The translations under genes and the position numbers were made by a program. From Kyrpidia spormannii (lineage in GTDB: Bacteria; Bacillota; Bacilli; Kyrpidiales; Kyrpidiaceae), in the NCBI RefSeq assembly GCF_002804065.1, contig NZ_CP024955.1, positions 2,728,001-2,792,000 of the forward strand: 64,000 nucleotides of DNA, given 5' to 3'. Below are positions 35,515 through 44,958 of this stretch, piece by piece. Under the pieces are notes generated by a model. That model was not told where the DNA came from and made no database searches. It worked only from the letters and a program-made list of their open reading frames with translations. Position 1 is the first letter of the stretch. Every line of letters starts with the position of its first letter.

Positions 35515-36636
35515 CCCATTTTTCGCATATCGAAGAATGTCGAAACATGGAATTGATTATCTACCTATTTTCGACAAAGTTCGACGTCATTTCCACAAAC
35601 GAGGACCTCTCGGAGGATTCAGTTGTCGTTTATTGTCGAAAACCCGCCCGCCGAGAGGTCGATTACCCGCTTTCCGCCGGTGGCAAGGAAGCTTCCATCA
35701 AGAGGTTATCCGTCCGGATCCGAATCCACCGAAGAATCTGGATCCCCTTCTCGGTGAGTCCTTGAAGTTAATGGGTGACCGTCCCGTCCGGTAGACGCAC
35801 GATCACATGGGTTAACCCGTCAAACTCTTTCAGTAATGTACGGGTGGTCGGAGAGTGAAACTTCGCACCCGCGATCGCCAGTGCCGTTTGTTGATCCTCC
35901 CGCATCCCTTGGCGCACCCGGCGTTGAATGATCGCGTACACCAGCAGCCCCAACAGGAAGACATAAGCTAAGGCCAACACGCGTTTGGGGGTCTTGACGA
36001 AGATCCCGTGCACAAAATAGGGCTGTTTCAAGGCCCGAAACAGGTTCTCGACCTCGATCTGGCCTTTGTAATCCCTCAGCAGATCGGCATCGTGGGCCCG
36101 ACGCGTCCGCGGGACGTTACTGATCAGACAAAGGTCCTCTCCCGCCGCCGTCGCTGTTTAATGGCCTCCGTGTCGGTTTCCACCGTGAAGTTCACCCGCC
36201 ACCGAACCACCTCGACGCTCCCTGAGTCGGGATCTTGTTTTCGCGGGCGTCCCACCCGCCGTTTCACGGTCCTTTCCTGCACCACCTGGCCGGTGACTTG
36301 ATGAAATCCCCAGCGATTATGACGCCGCCGCCAATCTTCCAAAGCCACCTCGGCGTCGGCTTCGCAGTGGTAGCTCAGCCGCTCCTGCTGGGCCACCATC
36401 CTTCTCAATCGCCTGAGCCTCCTCTGCCATGATCGCCGCCACCCGAAGCTCTCGACACAAGTACGCCACCAGAGGTGCCGCTTCCAGCTTGTGAACTTCC
36501 ACCGTAACACCCGGAAGTTGCATATTTCTCCCCTCCGAATCCTAATACAAGGACAATTCGGAGTTGGATAGGCATTCTCCTCCTGAGACTCCTCAAAATG
36601 CCGTTATTCGACAAAATCTGACATGCGGAAAATGGG
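35515..36636 (-). mobile_element. Decayed IS1634-type (IS4 superfamily) element
   Basis: Imperfect terminal inverted repeats bound the relic: CCCATTTTTCGCATATCGAA at 35515-35534 and, inverted, CCCATTTTCCGCATGTCAGA at 36636-36617. Between them is a broken transposase on the minus strand. At about 1.1 kb it is shorter than intact members, consistent with an internal deletion. I found no clear target duplication. The element separates cas2 from the CRISPR leader. Confidence 0.65.
35768..36523 (-). pseudogene. Transposase remnant, IS1634-like
   Basis: An intact-looking start (ATG 36523 behind GGAGGGGAG) leads into about 50 residues (MQLPGVTVEVHKLEAAP...). The frame is then lost and the catalytic middle is missing. 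A second frame (36510-36124) carries EDWRRRHNRWGFHQVTG...GRPRKQDP. A third frame holds the family's C-terminal signature, YKGQIEVENLFRALK (the YREK-like helix), followed by KTPKRVLALAYVFLLGLLVY, ending at 35768. At least two frameshifts and an internal deletion make it non-functional. Confidence 0.75.
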
Positions 36637-36771
36637 GTCTAGGTTGGGGAGCCAGCGCTGGGCTACAAAGTGAGGAGCCGGACCACCAGCCCAGGCTCCC
36701 GATCAACCCACAATTCTCTATTTGCCGCTCCAACATGGCTCGCGCCCGGTCGTCCCTCCACTCAGCTGTCA

Positions 36772-37035
36772 TCACAAAATCTGATCAAACTTCCCTTTCT
36801 CAACCCCCATAATCTGCCTTTCCGAGTAGGTTGTCGTTCTCAAAATATAAATAATCACCGAATCCTCGTCCTCCTCAATGATTTGCTTCAACTCCCTTTT
36901 CAGCCTGTACAAATTCGCCTTCGTAATCTCCCCCTCCAGCACCGAATTTTGCACCCATGTCAGATACTCCCGGCACTTTTTCAACACTTTCGCCACCCGC
37001 TTCTGCGCTACATCGTACACCAGGATCACGAACAC
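36772..37035 (-). CDS. cas2: CRISPR adaptation endonuclease Cas2
   Basis: Small Cas2 protein (87 aa) that bridges two Cas1 dimers in the spacer-integration complex. It opens with the ferredoxin-like first strand and metal-site Asp (FVILVYDVAQKRV), then the typical KVLKKCREYLTWVQNSVLEG. The start is GTG with GGGGAAGG upstream. It is the last gene of the cas operon, 60 bp after cas1. Normal length for type I-B. Confidence 0.95.
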   Translation of the reverse strand: MFVILVYDVAQKRVAKVLKKCREYLTWVQNSVLEGEITKANLYRLKRELKQIIEEDEDSVIIYILRTTTYSERQIMGVEKGKFDQIL

Positions 37036-37095
37036 GGCTGAACCTTCCCCTCTCCGCCACTCACGCCGCCGAGTCAGTCCATCCCTCGCCCTCCA

Positions 37096-38091
37096 CTACC
37101 ACTGGGCCACGAACGGCCGATACTCCTCCCCTTCCACCACGTGTTTTTCCACTTTGTAGAGCTCCAGGCGAATCAGGCGGCGATAGGATACCTCTCGCCC
37201 AATACTCCGATGACGGATCGTGGTCCCGAGACGCCGCTCCCACTCGGACACGAACACTTTGCGCCCGCTTTCTTTCAAATAAATTCCTTCCAACTTCGCA
37301 TCAAAATCCCGTCGGGTAATCATTTTCTTTCCGAGCACGGTAAAGATGAGCCGGTCCACCAAAATCGGCTTAAAGATCTCCGCCACATCCAGATTCAGAC
37401 TGAACCGGCGATAATTTGACGTGTGCAAATATCCAATCCTCGGATCCAAATGGGTCTTGTACGTCTCCCGCAAAACCGCGGAATACAACAGAGAATTCCC
37501 AAAACTGATCAACGTGTTCAGATGATTTTCCGGCGGCCGCCGGGTCCGGCGATCAAATTGAAAATCTTCCTGTAACACGATGGCATCGAATGCGCGGTAA
37601 TACTGCTCCCGGATATTGCCCTCCAAAGCCATCAGGGCCGGAACCTCCGCCGTCTCAGGGATTTTCCCCTCCAACTCCTGGATGCGCTCCAGGTGGCCCT
37701 CCACCTTTTTGCCCCGGTTGCGGTAATATTTTAACACCTGCAGCATATTGCGGGCCGCGCCCTCCACGAACCGCCGGGCCAAATCCAGGCGACGCTGCGG
37801 ATCCAGATAATACTCCACCTGTTTCACCGTCACATGCCCTGCGTTCAAATGCTCACGGGGATAAAACGTTCCCATGTAATATTCATACTCCGAATTAAAA
37901 ATGTGAAGGAGGATCTCTTTCTGGGAGCAGAATTCCAAAAGACTTTTGGTCAGGTCCACCTCTCCGAACAAATAAATCTCTTGAATATTCTCCACGGGAA
38001 GGTACTTCGTTCCGTCCGGGCTCTCAAACACCAGCGTGTTGTCCTTTCGTCGCAATTGCCCGCCGGAAAACAGGTATACGCTTGTCCCCAC
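37096..38091 (-). CDS. cas1: CRISPR integrase Cas1
   Basis: The 331-aa integrase inserts new spacers at the leader-repeat junction. Expected metal ligands are visible: Glu157 (ALEGNIREQYY), His223 (GYLHTSNYRRF) and Asp235/Glu238 (LDVAEIFKP). It has an N-terminal beta domain and C-terminal helical domain of normal length. GTG start; 17 bp after cas4 and 60 bp before cas2. The sequence suggests an active enzyme, consistent with the many perfect repeats at the leader end. Confidence 0.97.
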   Translation of the reverse strand: MGTSVYLFSGGQLRRKDNTLVFESPDGTKYLPVENIQEIYLFGEVDLTKSLLEFCSQKEILLHIFNSEYEYYMGTFYPREHLNAGHVTVKQVEYYLDPQRRLDLARRFVEGAARNMLQVLKYYRNRGKKVEGHLERIQELEGKIPETAEVPALMALEGNIREQYYRAFDAIVLQEDFQFDRRTRRPPENHLNTLISFGNSLLYSAVLRETYKTHLDPRIGYLHTSNYRRFSLNLDVAEIFKPILVDRLIFTVLGKKMITRRDFDAKLEGIYLKESGRKVFVSEWERRLGTTIRHRSIGREVSYRRLIRLELYKVEKHVVEGEEYRPFVAQW

Positions 38092-38108
38092 CGTCTCGAC
38101 CCCTCACT

Positions 38109-38612
38109 TCACGCCCAGCAATATTCCCCATACGCGCACCTTTTGCACGCAGGGATTCGTTTCGGCGGTGGCGGCGTCGCCCGGCGCAACAACGCCCGAA
38201 GCTCTTCCACCGTCTGTTCGATCTTCACCCTGTCCTCTTGGGTGAGCACCACCCGTTCGACTTTCCGCTCCTCCGGAACCACCAGTTCCCCCTCGGCCTC
38301 GATCCCCCGTTTTCTCAACTCTATGAGATAAAACAACACTTGCATCCGGGCGCCCTTTAGCGAGTGCCTGCTTTTTTTCACCTCGGTAACCACCAGCGTT
38401 CCCGAGTCCCGGCGCACCACGTCCAACTTCGAATGACCTACCTCAACCTCCTTGCGCCCTCTGGGTTGCCGGTTCTCGTGCAAGAATCGGCCGATCACCA
38501 CGTTCTCATCGTCCTCATCCGGGGTCATTTGACGAGACATGAGCCACGCTTCCCGGGGGCAGAACGTGTAATACCACACCAACGTCCCATTAATCCGAAT
38601 TTCATCCTCCAT
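38109..38612 (-). CDS. cas4: CRISPR adaptation exonuclease Cas4
   Basis: RecB-family Fe-S nuclease (167 aa) that trims prespacers and sets PAM-correct ends. Four cluster cysteines are present: Cys18 (YYTFCPREAW) and Cys156, Cys159, Cys165 (ACKRCAYGEYCWA at the C-terminus). The nuclease core shows KLDVV and VTEVKKSR followed by the QVLFYLIEL helix. The ATG start is preceded by GAGGTGAG. It lies 39 bp after cas3. Its presence fits the flush PAM-side ends of re-captured spacers in the array. Confidence 0.95.
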   Translation of the reverse strand: MEDEIRINGTLVWYYTFCPREAWLMSRQMTPDEDDENVVIGRFLHENRQPRGRKEVEVGHSKLDVVRRDSGTLVVTEVKKSRHSLKGARMQVLFYLIELRKRGIEAEGELVVPEERKVERVVLTQEDRVKIEQTVEELRALLRRATPPPPKRIPACKRCAYGEYCWA

Positions 38613-38651
38613 GGACTCACCTCAACTCTTCGGACCTTCCCATCCACAGGT

Positions 38652-41078
38652 TTATAAAATACAATCCTCCACCCACCCCGCGGCCAAATCGGCGTACCCG
38701 CGATCCTCTTGATACTTCGGTGTGTCAGCCGCTAATTTGATCTCCACGTCATCCGCCAGGTTTGCCGCCACCTTCAGCGCCATTTTCGGAGGCAATGAGA
38801 CAATGAACTGCTGCATCAGCGCCATGAACCGCTTTCGGGCCACAAAGGACAGGCCCCCCATCCACACCCGATCCAAATACCGTTCATAAATCTCTCGAAC
38901 TCCGCGAATCCCGAACTCGTTCATCCGCCGCCGGATGTCCAGGCCGATCGGGCGCTCGAGATACTCCTCTCCCCAAGGAACAAAAATCGATACCCGCCGC
39001 GGATCTTCTTCGAAGGGCGACCAGCCGCTCACGGCGCTCCACCGCCCCTGGGCCGCCTGGGCCAAAGCCTGCATCTTCGCGGCACTATTCGTGCGGGCCG
39101 AACACCGGGAAAAATACTGATCAACCTCTTCATACAGTTCGTGCTCCATCCACTCGGCCGCCTTGCCCAAACTGCGGTCCGTCTCCTCACGGACAATGGC
39201 GTCCCGATAAACCCAAACCCGGGAATCCTGTTCCCCGCCTCGCAAAAACGAAAAGACCACGATCTCCCCAAGCTCCCCCTCGCTCCCGTGCCGATTGACC
39301 CGTCCCGCCGCCTGAATCACCGAGGAGTAGATCGGCCGCGCCCGGTAGACTTTCTGAAAACTCACATCCACACCGGCCTCGATAATCTGGGTGGTCACCG
39401 CCCATAACCGCTGCCCCGCCCCCAAACACTCTTTCATCTCTTCAATCCGCAGCCGCTTGTGCAAGGGCGTCATCAAGCCGTGAAGATGCAAAATTCGGGG
39501 CTCCGAATCGGCGGGTCCCGCATCCTTCAGCCTTTCAGACAGCTCTTGATAAACCCTCGCCGCATCCCCAATGGTGTTCAAAATCACGGCCAGATGCCGC
39601 GTGTCTCTCTCACGTCCGACCAGATGATCGGCTAGCTGCTTCTCGTCCCACGGCTCAACCACGACCCGGGCACGGTATCGGTCCGGATAACGGATGTCGG
39701 CGGGTGCCAGGGGAATCGGGGACTCCTTCAGCCCCGGCCGGAGCGGCGGAAGGGTGGCCGTCACAAAGAGAAACGTCGCATTCATCTCCCGGGCGGCGCC
39801 CTGGATCATGGCGAGAAAAGGTTGCCAGACGGAGTCATCGACGATTTGTGGCTCGTCGACAATCACTACGGAATTCGCAAGACCGGCCAGCCGGAGGGTT
39901 TCTTGGGCACGCTGCGCAAAAAAAGCCCGAAACATTTGGTTAAACGTCGTCGCCACCACCGGGGACTGCCAAGATTCCAGCAAGAGAATCGCTTTGTCAT
40001 CCCATTCACGGTCCTCAGTCATTGACAGAGAATGGTGCTCCATTACTTCCAGCCCAGAGGCCTTGGCGATCTCTCCCGCAGCTTGGGACAAAATCGTCAG
40101 ATAAGGAGCCACATAGACAATCCTTTCTTTCCCCCGGTCCCCGGCGATCTCCAACGCCACCCGCAGAGCCGTGAGGGTCTTCCCCAAACCCGTGGGAAGC
40201 TTCAAGACATACAAGTCCCCTTTGGGGTTTTGGCGGTATCGCTCCACCGCTTGCTGGTGCACCCGTTGGCGAAGGGCCGTCACGCCGGTGAGCCCGCCTC
40301 CCGCTGGCGTGGATCCCGCCGACTGTCGGCCTTTATCTTCGAGAAATTTTTCCAAATGCGCCAAGGCACCCTCCAGCTCTTCGCGCTGAAGCCGCCGGGG
40401 CTCGATCTGGGCCGCGTCGAATCGATCCGCGCGAATCAGGGAGGCGGTAGAGAGGCGAAGACAAGAAACCGGCGCCTCCGCCTCTTCGTACTCCGCTAAC
40501 ACTGCCTGACCCGTCCAATCCATATACCATTTGGCCCAGGTGTCAACAAACCCCTTGTGCCAGGCCTTCAACGACCCCACAGTAGGAGCGGCCCCCGCAA
40601 CCTCCGGAAACAGCCGACTGACCGCGTCGTGAATACCCGGGAGATCAAAGTGTTCCCATTGCGGCGGAAAGCTTCTCCAGGGCACTTCCGTTTCCTCGAT
40701 ATCGCCGAGCCGCCCGTGGTGATCGAGAAGATCCCGGCACCACCACTGCACCCTCCTCCGCAGTTCAGTCTTTTCCCTCCTGGGCATTTTCCAGATATTC
40801 AGCAACCGTTCGGCATAATAGACATACAAAATGGCGCCGTATACCGAGTGCGGCGGCCCCTTCCGGGACCGCGGCGACTCAATGTACCACTGCCATTTTT
40901 CGTTTGACTTGCCAATGTCGTGCATCCAACCCGCCAGGTAATCCAGACGCTCGGCGGGCTGACCCTGGAAGTTCCCCACCCCTGATGCCACCGTTTCCAA
41001 GTGCCGGGGCAGGGGAAATTGACGTTCCCCCTCCGCAGGACGCGCCACACATTCACCAAATGGTCTTACCACAGGCAT
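38652..41078 (-). CDS. cas3: CRISPR effector nuclease-helicase Cas3
   Basis: The 808-aa protein has an N-terminal HD nuclease (His53-Asp54 in WMHDIGK, and LLDHHGRL near 120) and a superfamily 2 helicase. Helicase motifs are LPTGLGKT (about 294-301), the DExx-box variant VIVDEPQ (about 405-411), TATLPPL, TTQIIEAGVDVSF and QAAGRVNRHG. It is recruited by Cascade and degrades the target DNA. Its ATG lies 13 bp inside the end of cas5, suggesting coupled translation. Full-length and undamaged. Confidence 0.97.
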   Translation of the reverse strand: MPVVRPFGECVARPAEGERQFPLPRHLETVASGVGNFQGQPAERLDYLAGWMHDIGKSNEKWQWYIESPRSRKGPPHSVYGAILYVYYAERLLNIWKMPRREKTELRRRVQWWCRDLLDHHGRLGDIEETEVPWRSFPPQWEHFDLPGIHDAVSRLFPEVAGAAPTVGSLKAWHKGFVDTWAKWYMDWTGQAVLAEYEEAEAPVSCLRLSTASLIRADRFDAAQIEPRRLQREELEGALAHLEKFLEDKGRQSAGSTPAGGGLTGVTALRQRVHQQAVERYRQNPKGDLYVLKLPTGLGKTLTALRVALEIAGDRGKERIVYVAPYLTILSQAAGEIAKASGLEVMEHHSLSMTEDREWDDKAILLLESWQSPVVATTFNQMFRAFFAQRAQETLRLAGLANSVVIVDEPQIVDDSVWQPFLAMIQGAAREMNATFLFVTATLPPLRPGLKESPIPLAPADIRYPDRYRARVVVEPWDEKQLADHLVGRERDTRHLAVILNTIGDAARVYQELSERLKDAGPADSEPRILHLHGLMTPLHKRLRIEEMKECLGAGQRLWAVTTQIIEAGVDVSFQKVYRARPIYSSVIQAAGRVNRHGSEGELGEIVVFSFLRGGEQDSRVWVYRDAIVREETDRSLGKAAEWMEHELYEEVDQYFSRCSARTNSAAKMQALAQAAQGRWSAVSGWSPFEEDPRRVSIFVPWGEEYLERPIGLDIRRRMNEFGIRGVREIYERYLDRVWMGGLSFVARKRFMALMQQFIVSLPPKMALKVAANLADDVEIKLAADTPKYQEDRGYADLAAGWVEDCIL

Positions 41079-41782
41079 ACCACCTCGTCCCCAAGTTGCG
41101 CGAACCGGACTTTCGGTTCCGCCGGGGAGGCCGTCGGGACAAAGGAAATCGGTTGCCCCTGCACTTCATACACCAAGTGAACCGCGCCCCGGAACCGCCG
41201 ACCGCCCAGGTAATGGTAATGAACCCCTCCGATACGCCCCACTTGCAGCTTCGAATCCCCCGGGGGCATCACCAATCCCTGAACCACATGGGTCGGCAGG
41301 ACCGTTCGACAGCGATAGGTCATCCCCGGCGTCAACTCCACCTCCGGGACCTCCCAAGACCCCACGAACCGGGGAAATGTCAGGGCAAAAGCACTCCCCA
41401 GATATGTGTGATAATGGCTTCTCCCCTCCCGGATCCGCGCCATTAACTCCTCTTGGTAATCTCCGTGATAATAAATGCGATAAGCGGGATTGACCACCAA
41501 TTCAATCGAAGTGGGACGATTCATCGCCGGCCCGCTCGTCAAAAATCCTTTCCCCAGAAGAGACAGTTCCTGAAGGACGGTGCGCACCGGGGCCAGCAGT
41601 TGGATTCCCGCCCAAGATTCACCGCTAAACTCCGCTAATCCCAGAATCGAGCCCAACAGTCCCCGCAGAGCTGTGCGCGTAATCACCGGATACGACGCAT
41701 GAGTGGCTGTAGTATCCGGTCGTCGAAAATGAGCCAGGGTGCCCCTCAGGTCGAACACCAGCAGTTGCATCACCTGTCCCAC
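41066..41782 (-). CDS. cas5: Cascade subunit Cas5 (type I-B)
   Basis: RAMP protein of 238 aa that caps the crRNA 5' handle in Cascade. It shows the Cas5-typical start (MQLLVFDLRGTLAHFRRPDT) and ITRTALRGLLGSILGL, and ends in a beta-rich region. It lies 3 bp after cas7 and overlaps cas3 by 13 bp. The frame allows MGQV or MQLL as start. Confidence 0.93.
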   Translation of the reverse strand: MGQVMQLLVFDLRGTLAHFRRPDTTATHASYPVITRTALRGLLGSILGLAEFSGESWAGIQLLAPVRTVLQELSLLGKGFLTSGPAMNRPTSIELVVNPAYRIYYHGDYQEELMARIREGRSHYHTYLGSAFALTFPRFVGSWEVPEVELTPGMTYRCRTVLPTHVVQGLVMPPGDSKLQVGRIGGVHYHYLGGRRFRGAVHLVYEVQGQPISFVPTASPAEPKVRFAQLGDEVVCLW

Positions 41783-41785
41783 CTT

Positions 41786-42766
41786 TCACCACACCGGCTG
41801 TTTCTCCCCGGGCAACTCTCCCTTAATGTTCAACGACGGATGGACCCACCACCTTACCCGGGCCACCCGGTCCTGGTGATTCCGGAGGACCTGACCCAAC
41901 TCTTGCACGTTCAGGGAGATCTCTGCCACCGAGCTCGGCCGCTCCCCGGATAGCCAAACCTCTCTTTCCGGCAACAACCGCACACTTTCCTCAAGATAGC
42001 CGATTCGGAAAAACGGATCAGTGTACTCCACGTGGGCCAGAAACAGCGGCTGCTGGATCCCCCGGCCCCGGGCCTGGCGATACTGCGTCCCCTTCCACAG
42101 CGCCTCAAGCAACAGATCCATATCCTCTTCCTTCATCCCCGTCTGCCGGGCAATCGACGCATTGACGATACCGGGCATCACAAAGACGGCAAAGGGAAGG
42201 GTGTACGTGGTCCAAATCGTCCCCTGTTGCTTCCCCGCGCTCTCCTCGGATTCTCCGCTCCGATTACTCGCTTTCTCGTTAATGTCTTTGCTCGGCATTA
42301 CCACCGTGCCCTGGACATACCGCGTTTCTACGGGATGAAGCGAATGAGCCCAACCGAACTGCACCGGGCCGGTGAGATGAAAGGAGGATCCCCCCACACT
42401 GAAGACGGCCCCAAACACCCGCACATCAAACGCACTTTCTTTTAAAATCTCCTCCGTGTCTCCCGTACGGCCCGACCGCTCTTGGATCTTTTTCGCTAAA
42501 CTTCCTCGCCCGAGCAACTTACCGTCTTCGGTCCGTTCCTCCCGAACAAACACGAAATTGTTCCTTTCCCCACCGCCGTCGGGGTATCGCGCCAGGACGT
42601 AGTCCCGTACATCCCGTTTGATACTAACGTCAGACAGGGAGATCCGCCCGTCCTCTTCACTGAACAGCCGCCGGGCATCACTCTCATTTAACGGATCCCG
42701 GTTGGGAATCCCGTCTTTCACACTCTTGACGAAAATGATTTCTCCACTGCGAAGATCGGACATCAT
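41786..42766 (-). CDS. cas7: Cascade backbone Cas7 (Csh2-type)
   Basis: 326-aa RAMP protein that polymerises along the crRNA. Csh2 hallmarks are an N-terminal KSVKDGIPNRDP, FDVRVFGAVFSVGG and LTGPVQFGWAHSLHPVE, identifying subtype I-B. An ATG-ATG start lies behind AAGGAGTG. It sits between cas8b (77-bp gap) and cas5 (3-bp gap). Confidence 0.95.
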   Translation of the reverse strand: MMSDLRSGEIIFVKSVKDGIPNRDPLNESDARRLFSEEDGRISLSDVSIKRDVRDYVLARYPDGGGERNNFVFVREERTEDGKLLGRGSLAKKIQERSGRTGDTEEILKESAFDVRVFGAVFSVGGSSFHLTGPVQFGWAHSLHPVETRYVQGTVVMPSKDINEKASNRSGESEESAGKQQGTIWTTYTLPFAVFVMPGIVNASIARQTGMKEEDMDLLLEALWKGTQYRQARGRGIQQPLFLAHVEYTDPFFRIGYLEESVRLLPEREVWLSGERPSSVAEISLNVQELGQVLRNHQDRVARVRWWVHPSLNIKGELPGEKQPVW

Positions 42767-42843
42767 ACTTCACTCCTTCTCAACATATAGGTGGTTGATT
42801 CCAAAGGTATGATGTGGTCAGCTGGCGAGGATACGGTGCCCTC

Positions 42844-44958
42844 TCACATCGCCGTCTTGCCTTCTTCAGAAACCTCGTCATCCTCGTCTCCTGCAGTCTT
42901 CTTATCCGGGCGATTCAGGCAGTATCCCGCCCAAAATGCGGCCAGAAAAGCATCGGAGTCCCTGCGCAAGCCCTCCTTGTGTTCCAGAAATCCAGCCATC
43001 AAGGAGCCCAGCAGCTTTTCCAAATCCCACACGCTGATGTGGTGCCTGGCCGCGTGGGTTCTCAGATTCATAAGTCCGTATTTGAGAATCACCTCGGGCG
43101 TCACCTGATTTCCAAAAGTGATAACCCGGCTCTCTAAGTAATCCTTATTTGCCTTTAAAAAGTAACGTTTGCCAAACTCCCGCAGCAAATATCCACTTGC
43201 AAAGCCCAGTTCCTCAACATCTTTCCAAACCGGCGGGTGGTCGACAGAGCCCTTTAGAAGTTCCAACATTTCCGGCCATGGACGCATGGGTACTTCCGCT
43301 CCTTTCGCAGCCAGTTTCGCCGAGTAGCGTTGGAGAAAATCCGAAAATACCAGATCAAACAGAACTTCTTGCCGAATGTCAAACAGCTTTTGTGTATACT
43401 GCGAGGTCAACTCCCGCAATCGCGCCGCCGCCAGTTCCACAAACCGCCGCCGGCTGAGGGGTCGGCCGTGCAACACACTGGCCAAGGTCATCCAGACGTG
43501 AGCCGGCCCATAAGCCTTGGTCAATAGGCCCGGAAGTGACAAAAAGAATTCTTTCATCCTGTCCACCAAGTCGGGGCCCAGCAGCCGCTCGCGCAAAGGC
43601 TCGCTCTCTTCATACACCTCCCGGACGAGATCGTTTACTGATTTGGCCATGGACGGGATGACGTCTTCGATCACCGCTCGAAGATGAATATCTGCCCGGC
43701 TGGGATCGCCGGAATAGTAGAGAATCATGAGCCGATACTCTTGGGATTCATCCACATCCGGCAGCCACATCTCCAACCCAGTCAACGTCTTGAGGTGGAG
43801 GTCCCTGGACGACTCAAAGACGGCCTGGTCCTGGCCCATCATTTTGGACATTTTCTGGATAAAGGCTTTTCGTTCGTCGGGGTCCACCAGCCATTCGTCC
43901 AGCACCGGCAGAGGGAGGACACCCCCATAGACGGTGGGAATGTCGGCCGCGTTGCGCATCCTTTGTTGTTTTATACCCGACGGGCTACTGGCAGGGGCGA
44001 AGATTTCCCGAGCCAGCGACAAGGGCATGGGCCTGGTGAGCCGATCGAACACCCGGCTTCCGTACGTTAGCGCCTTGTAGCAATCGGGACAAAGCGCCAC
44101 CCCCTCCACCAGCCGGTCTTGAGGCAACTCAGTCGCCAAGGGTCCCACCCAGGTGGTGGTGAACCAGTTCCAAGCTTTCGAATAAGCGGAAATCACTTCC
44201 CCGGTTGCGCCACAAAAGGCGCAGACGGCATCGTCGCCGGAGAGCCGTCCCTTTTCTTCCCCCTCGGCGATCTTCGACTCCCAGAAGCGGTCCACCGTGC
44301 GCTCCAGATCCGCCACGATCACCCGGTTCGGGTCGAGGAAGCTCGGGGTCAAGATCCCTTCCCAACCCGTTCGTGGCGCATAACCTTGAGGTTCGTACCG
44401 GTAAGTGCCGCGGCCGTCCATGATGGCCAATACCAACAGCCCGATCGCTTTCTCTTTGGCCGGAAATTCCGTGGCCTTGAAGAATTCGTGGATCCGCTGA
44501 GAAAGCTCATCCACCAAGGGAACCAGGAAATCCCCGTCCTTGGTTCGTTTCAGCCTGTTCCGAAGAAAATTTTCCACTTCCACGGAATCCTTCCGAAAGG
44601 CGTCCACATGCTTTTCGTAGAAAATATATGTAGGAATCCCATAACGGCCCTGGGCATTCGTGGGAGCCCCCCCGGCAGGCACAACGAAAGGGGCGGTCCG
44701 GGCGTGCTCATAATCCGGATACGTGATCTCCTTCGTCTTTTTCCCCTCTCGCTCGATATGGACCTGAACCCACCGAACCCACTCCACGGCAACGGCCTTA
44801 GTCTCCGGATCAGCTTCGACGATCACCACGTGGGACAAGAAGGTCTTAGCGTTCTGCTCTCGAATATCGGACACTTGATCCAAAATCATCGCCGGCGCCA
44901 GTCCGCCGCTGACAAAGGGTTTACCCAGCCGAATGAGGCTCTCGATCAACATACCCAT
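42844..44958 (-). CDS. cas8b: Cascade large subunit Cas8b (Csh1-type)
   Basis: 704-aa large subunit that recognises the PAM and recruits Cas3. A central zinc finger is clear (Cys246/Cys249 in CAFCGATGE, Cys290/Cys293 in LCPDCYKA), as in Csh1 proteins. Along with Csh2-type Cas7 it defines subtype I-B. The start is MGMLIES (or MLIES two codons on) behind GAGGAAGG, overlapping the cas6 end by about 38 bp. No separate small-subunit gene is present; in I-B it is often translated from inside cas8b. Confidence 0.93.
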   Translation of the reverse strand: MGMLIESLIRLGKPFVSGGLAPAMILDQVSDIREQNAKTFLSHVVIVEADPETKAVAVEWVRWVQVHIEREGKKTKEITYPDYEHARTAPFVVPAGGAPTNAQGRYGIPTYIFYEKHVDAFRKDSVEVENFLRNRLKRTKDGDFLVPLVDELSQRIHEFFKATEFPAKEKAIGLLVLAIMDGRGTYRYEPQGYAPRTGWEGILTPSFLDPNRVIVADLERTVDRFWESKIAEGEEKGRLSGDDAVCAFCGATGEVISAYSKAWNWFTTTWVGPLATELPQDRLVEGVALCPDCYKALTYGSRVFDRLTRPMPLSLAREIFAPASSPSGIKQQRMRNAADIPTVYGGVLPLPVLDEWLVDPDERKAFIQKMSKMMGQDQAVFESSRDLHLKTLTGLEMWLPDVDESQEYRLMILYYSGDPSRADIHLRAVIEDVIPSMAKSVNDLVREVYEESEPLRERLLGPDLVDRMKEFFLSLPGLLTKAYGPAHVWMTLASVLHGRPLSRRRFVELAAARLRELTSQYTQKLFDIRQEVLFDLVFSDFLQRYSAKLAAKGAEVPMRPWPEMLELLKGSVDHPPVWKDVEELGFASGYLLREFGKRYFLKANKDYLESRVITFGNQVTPEVILKYGLMNLRTHAARHHISVWDLEKLLGSLMAGFLEHKEGLRRDSDAFLAAFWAGYCLNRPDKKTAGDEDDEVSEEGKTAM

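Noticed and set aside
35315..35794. Small frames in the leader and IS relic (35315-35548 minus, 35537-35794 plus)
   Set aside because: No recognisable domain or ribosome site, and they overlap the leader and the IS end.
36637..36771. Possible small gene or RNA between the IS relic and cas2
   Set aside because: Only short frames without ribosome sites and no clear structure; nothing supportable.
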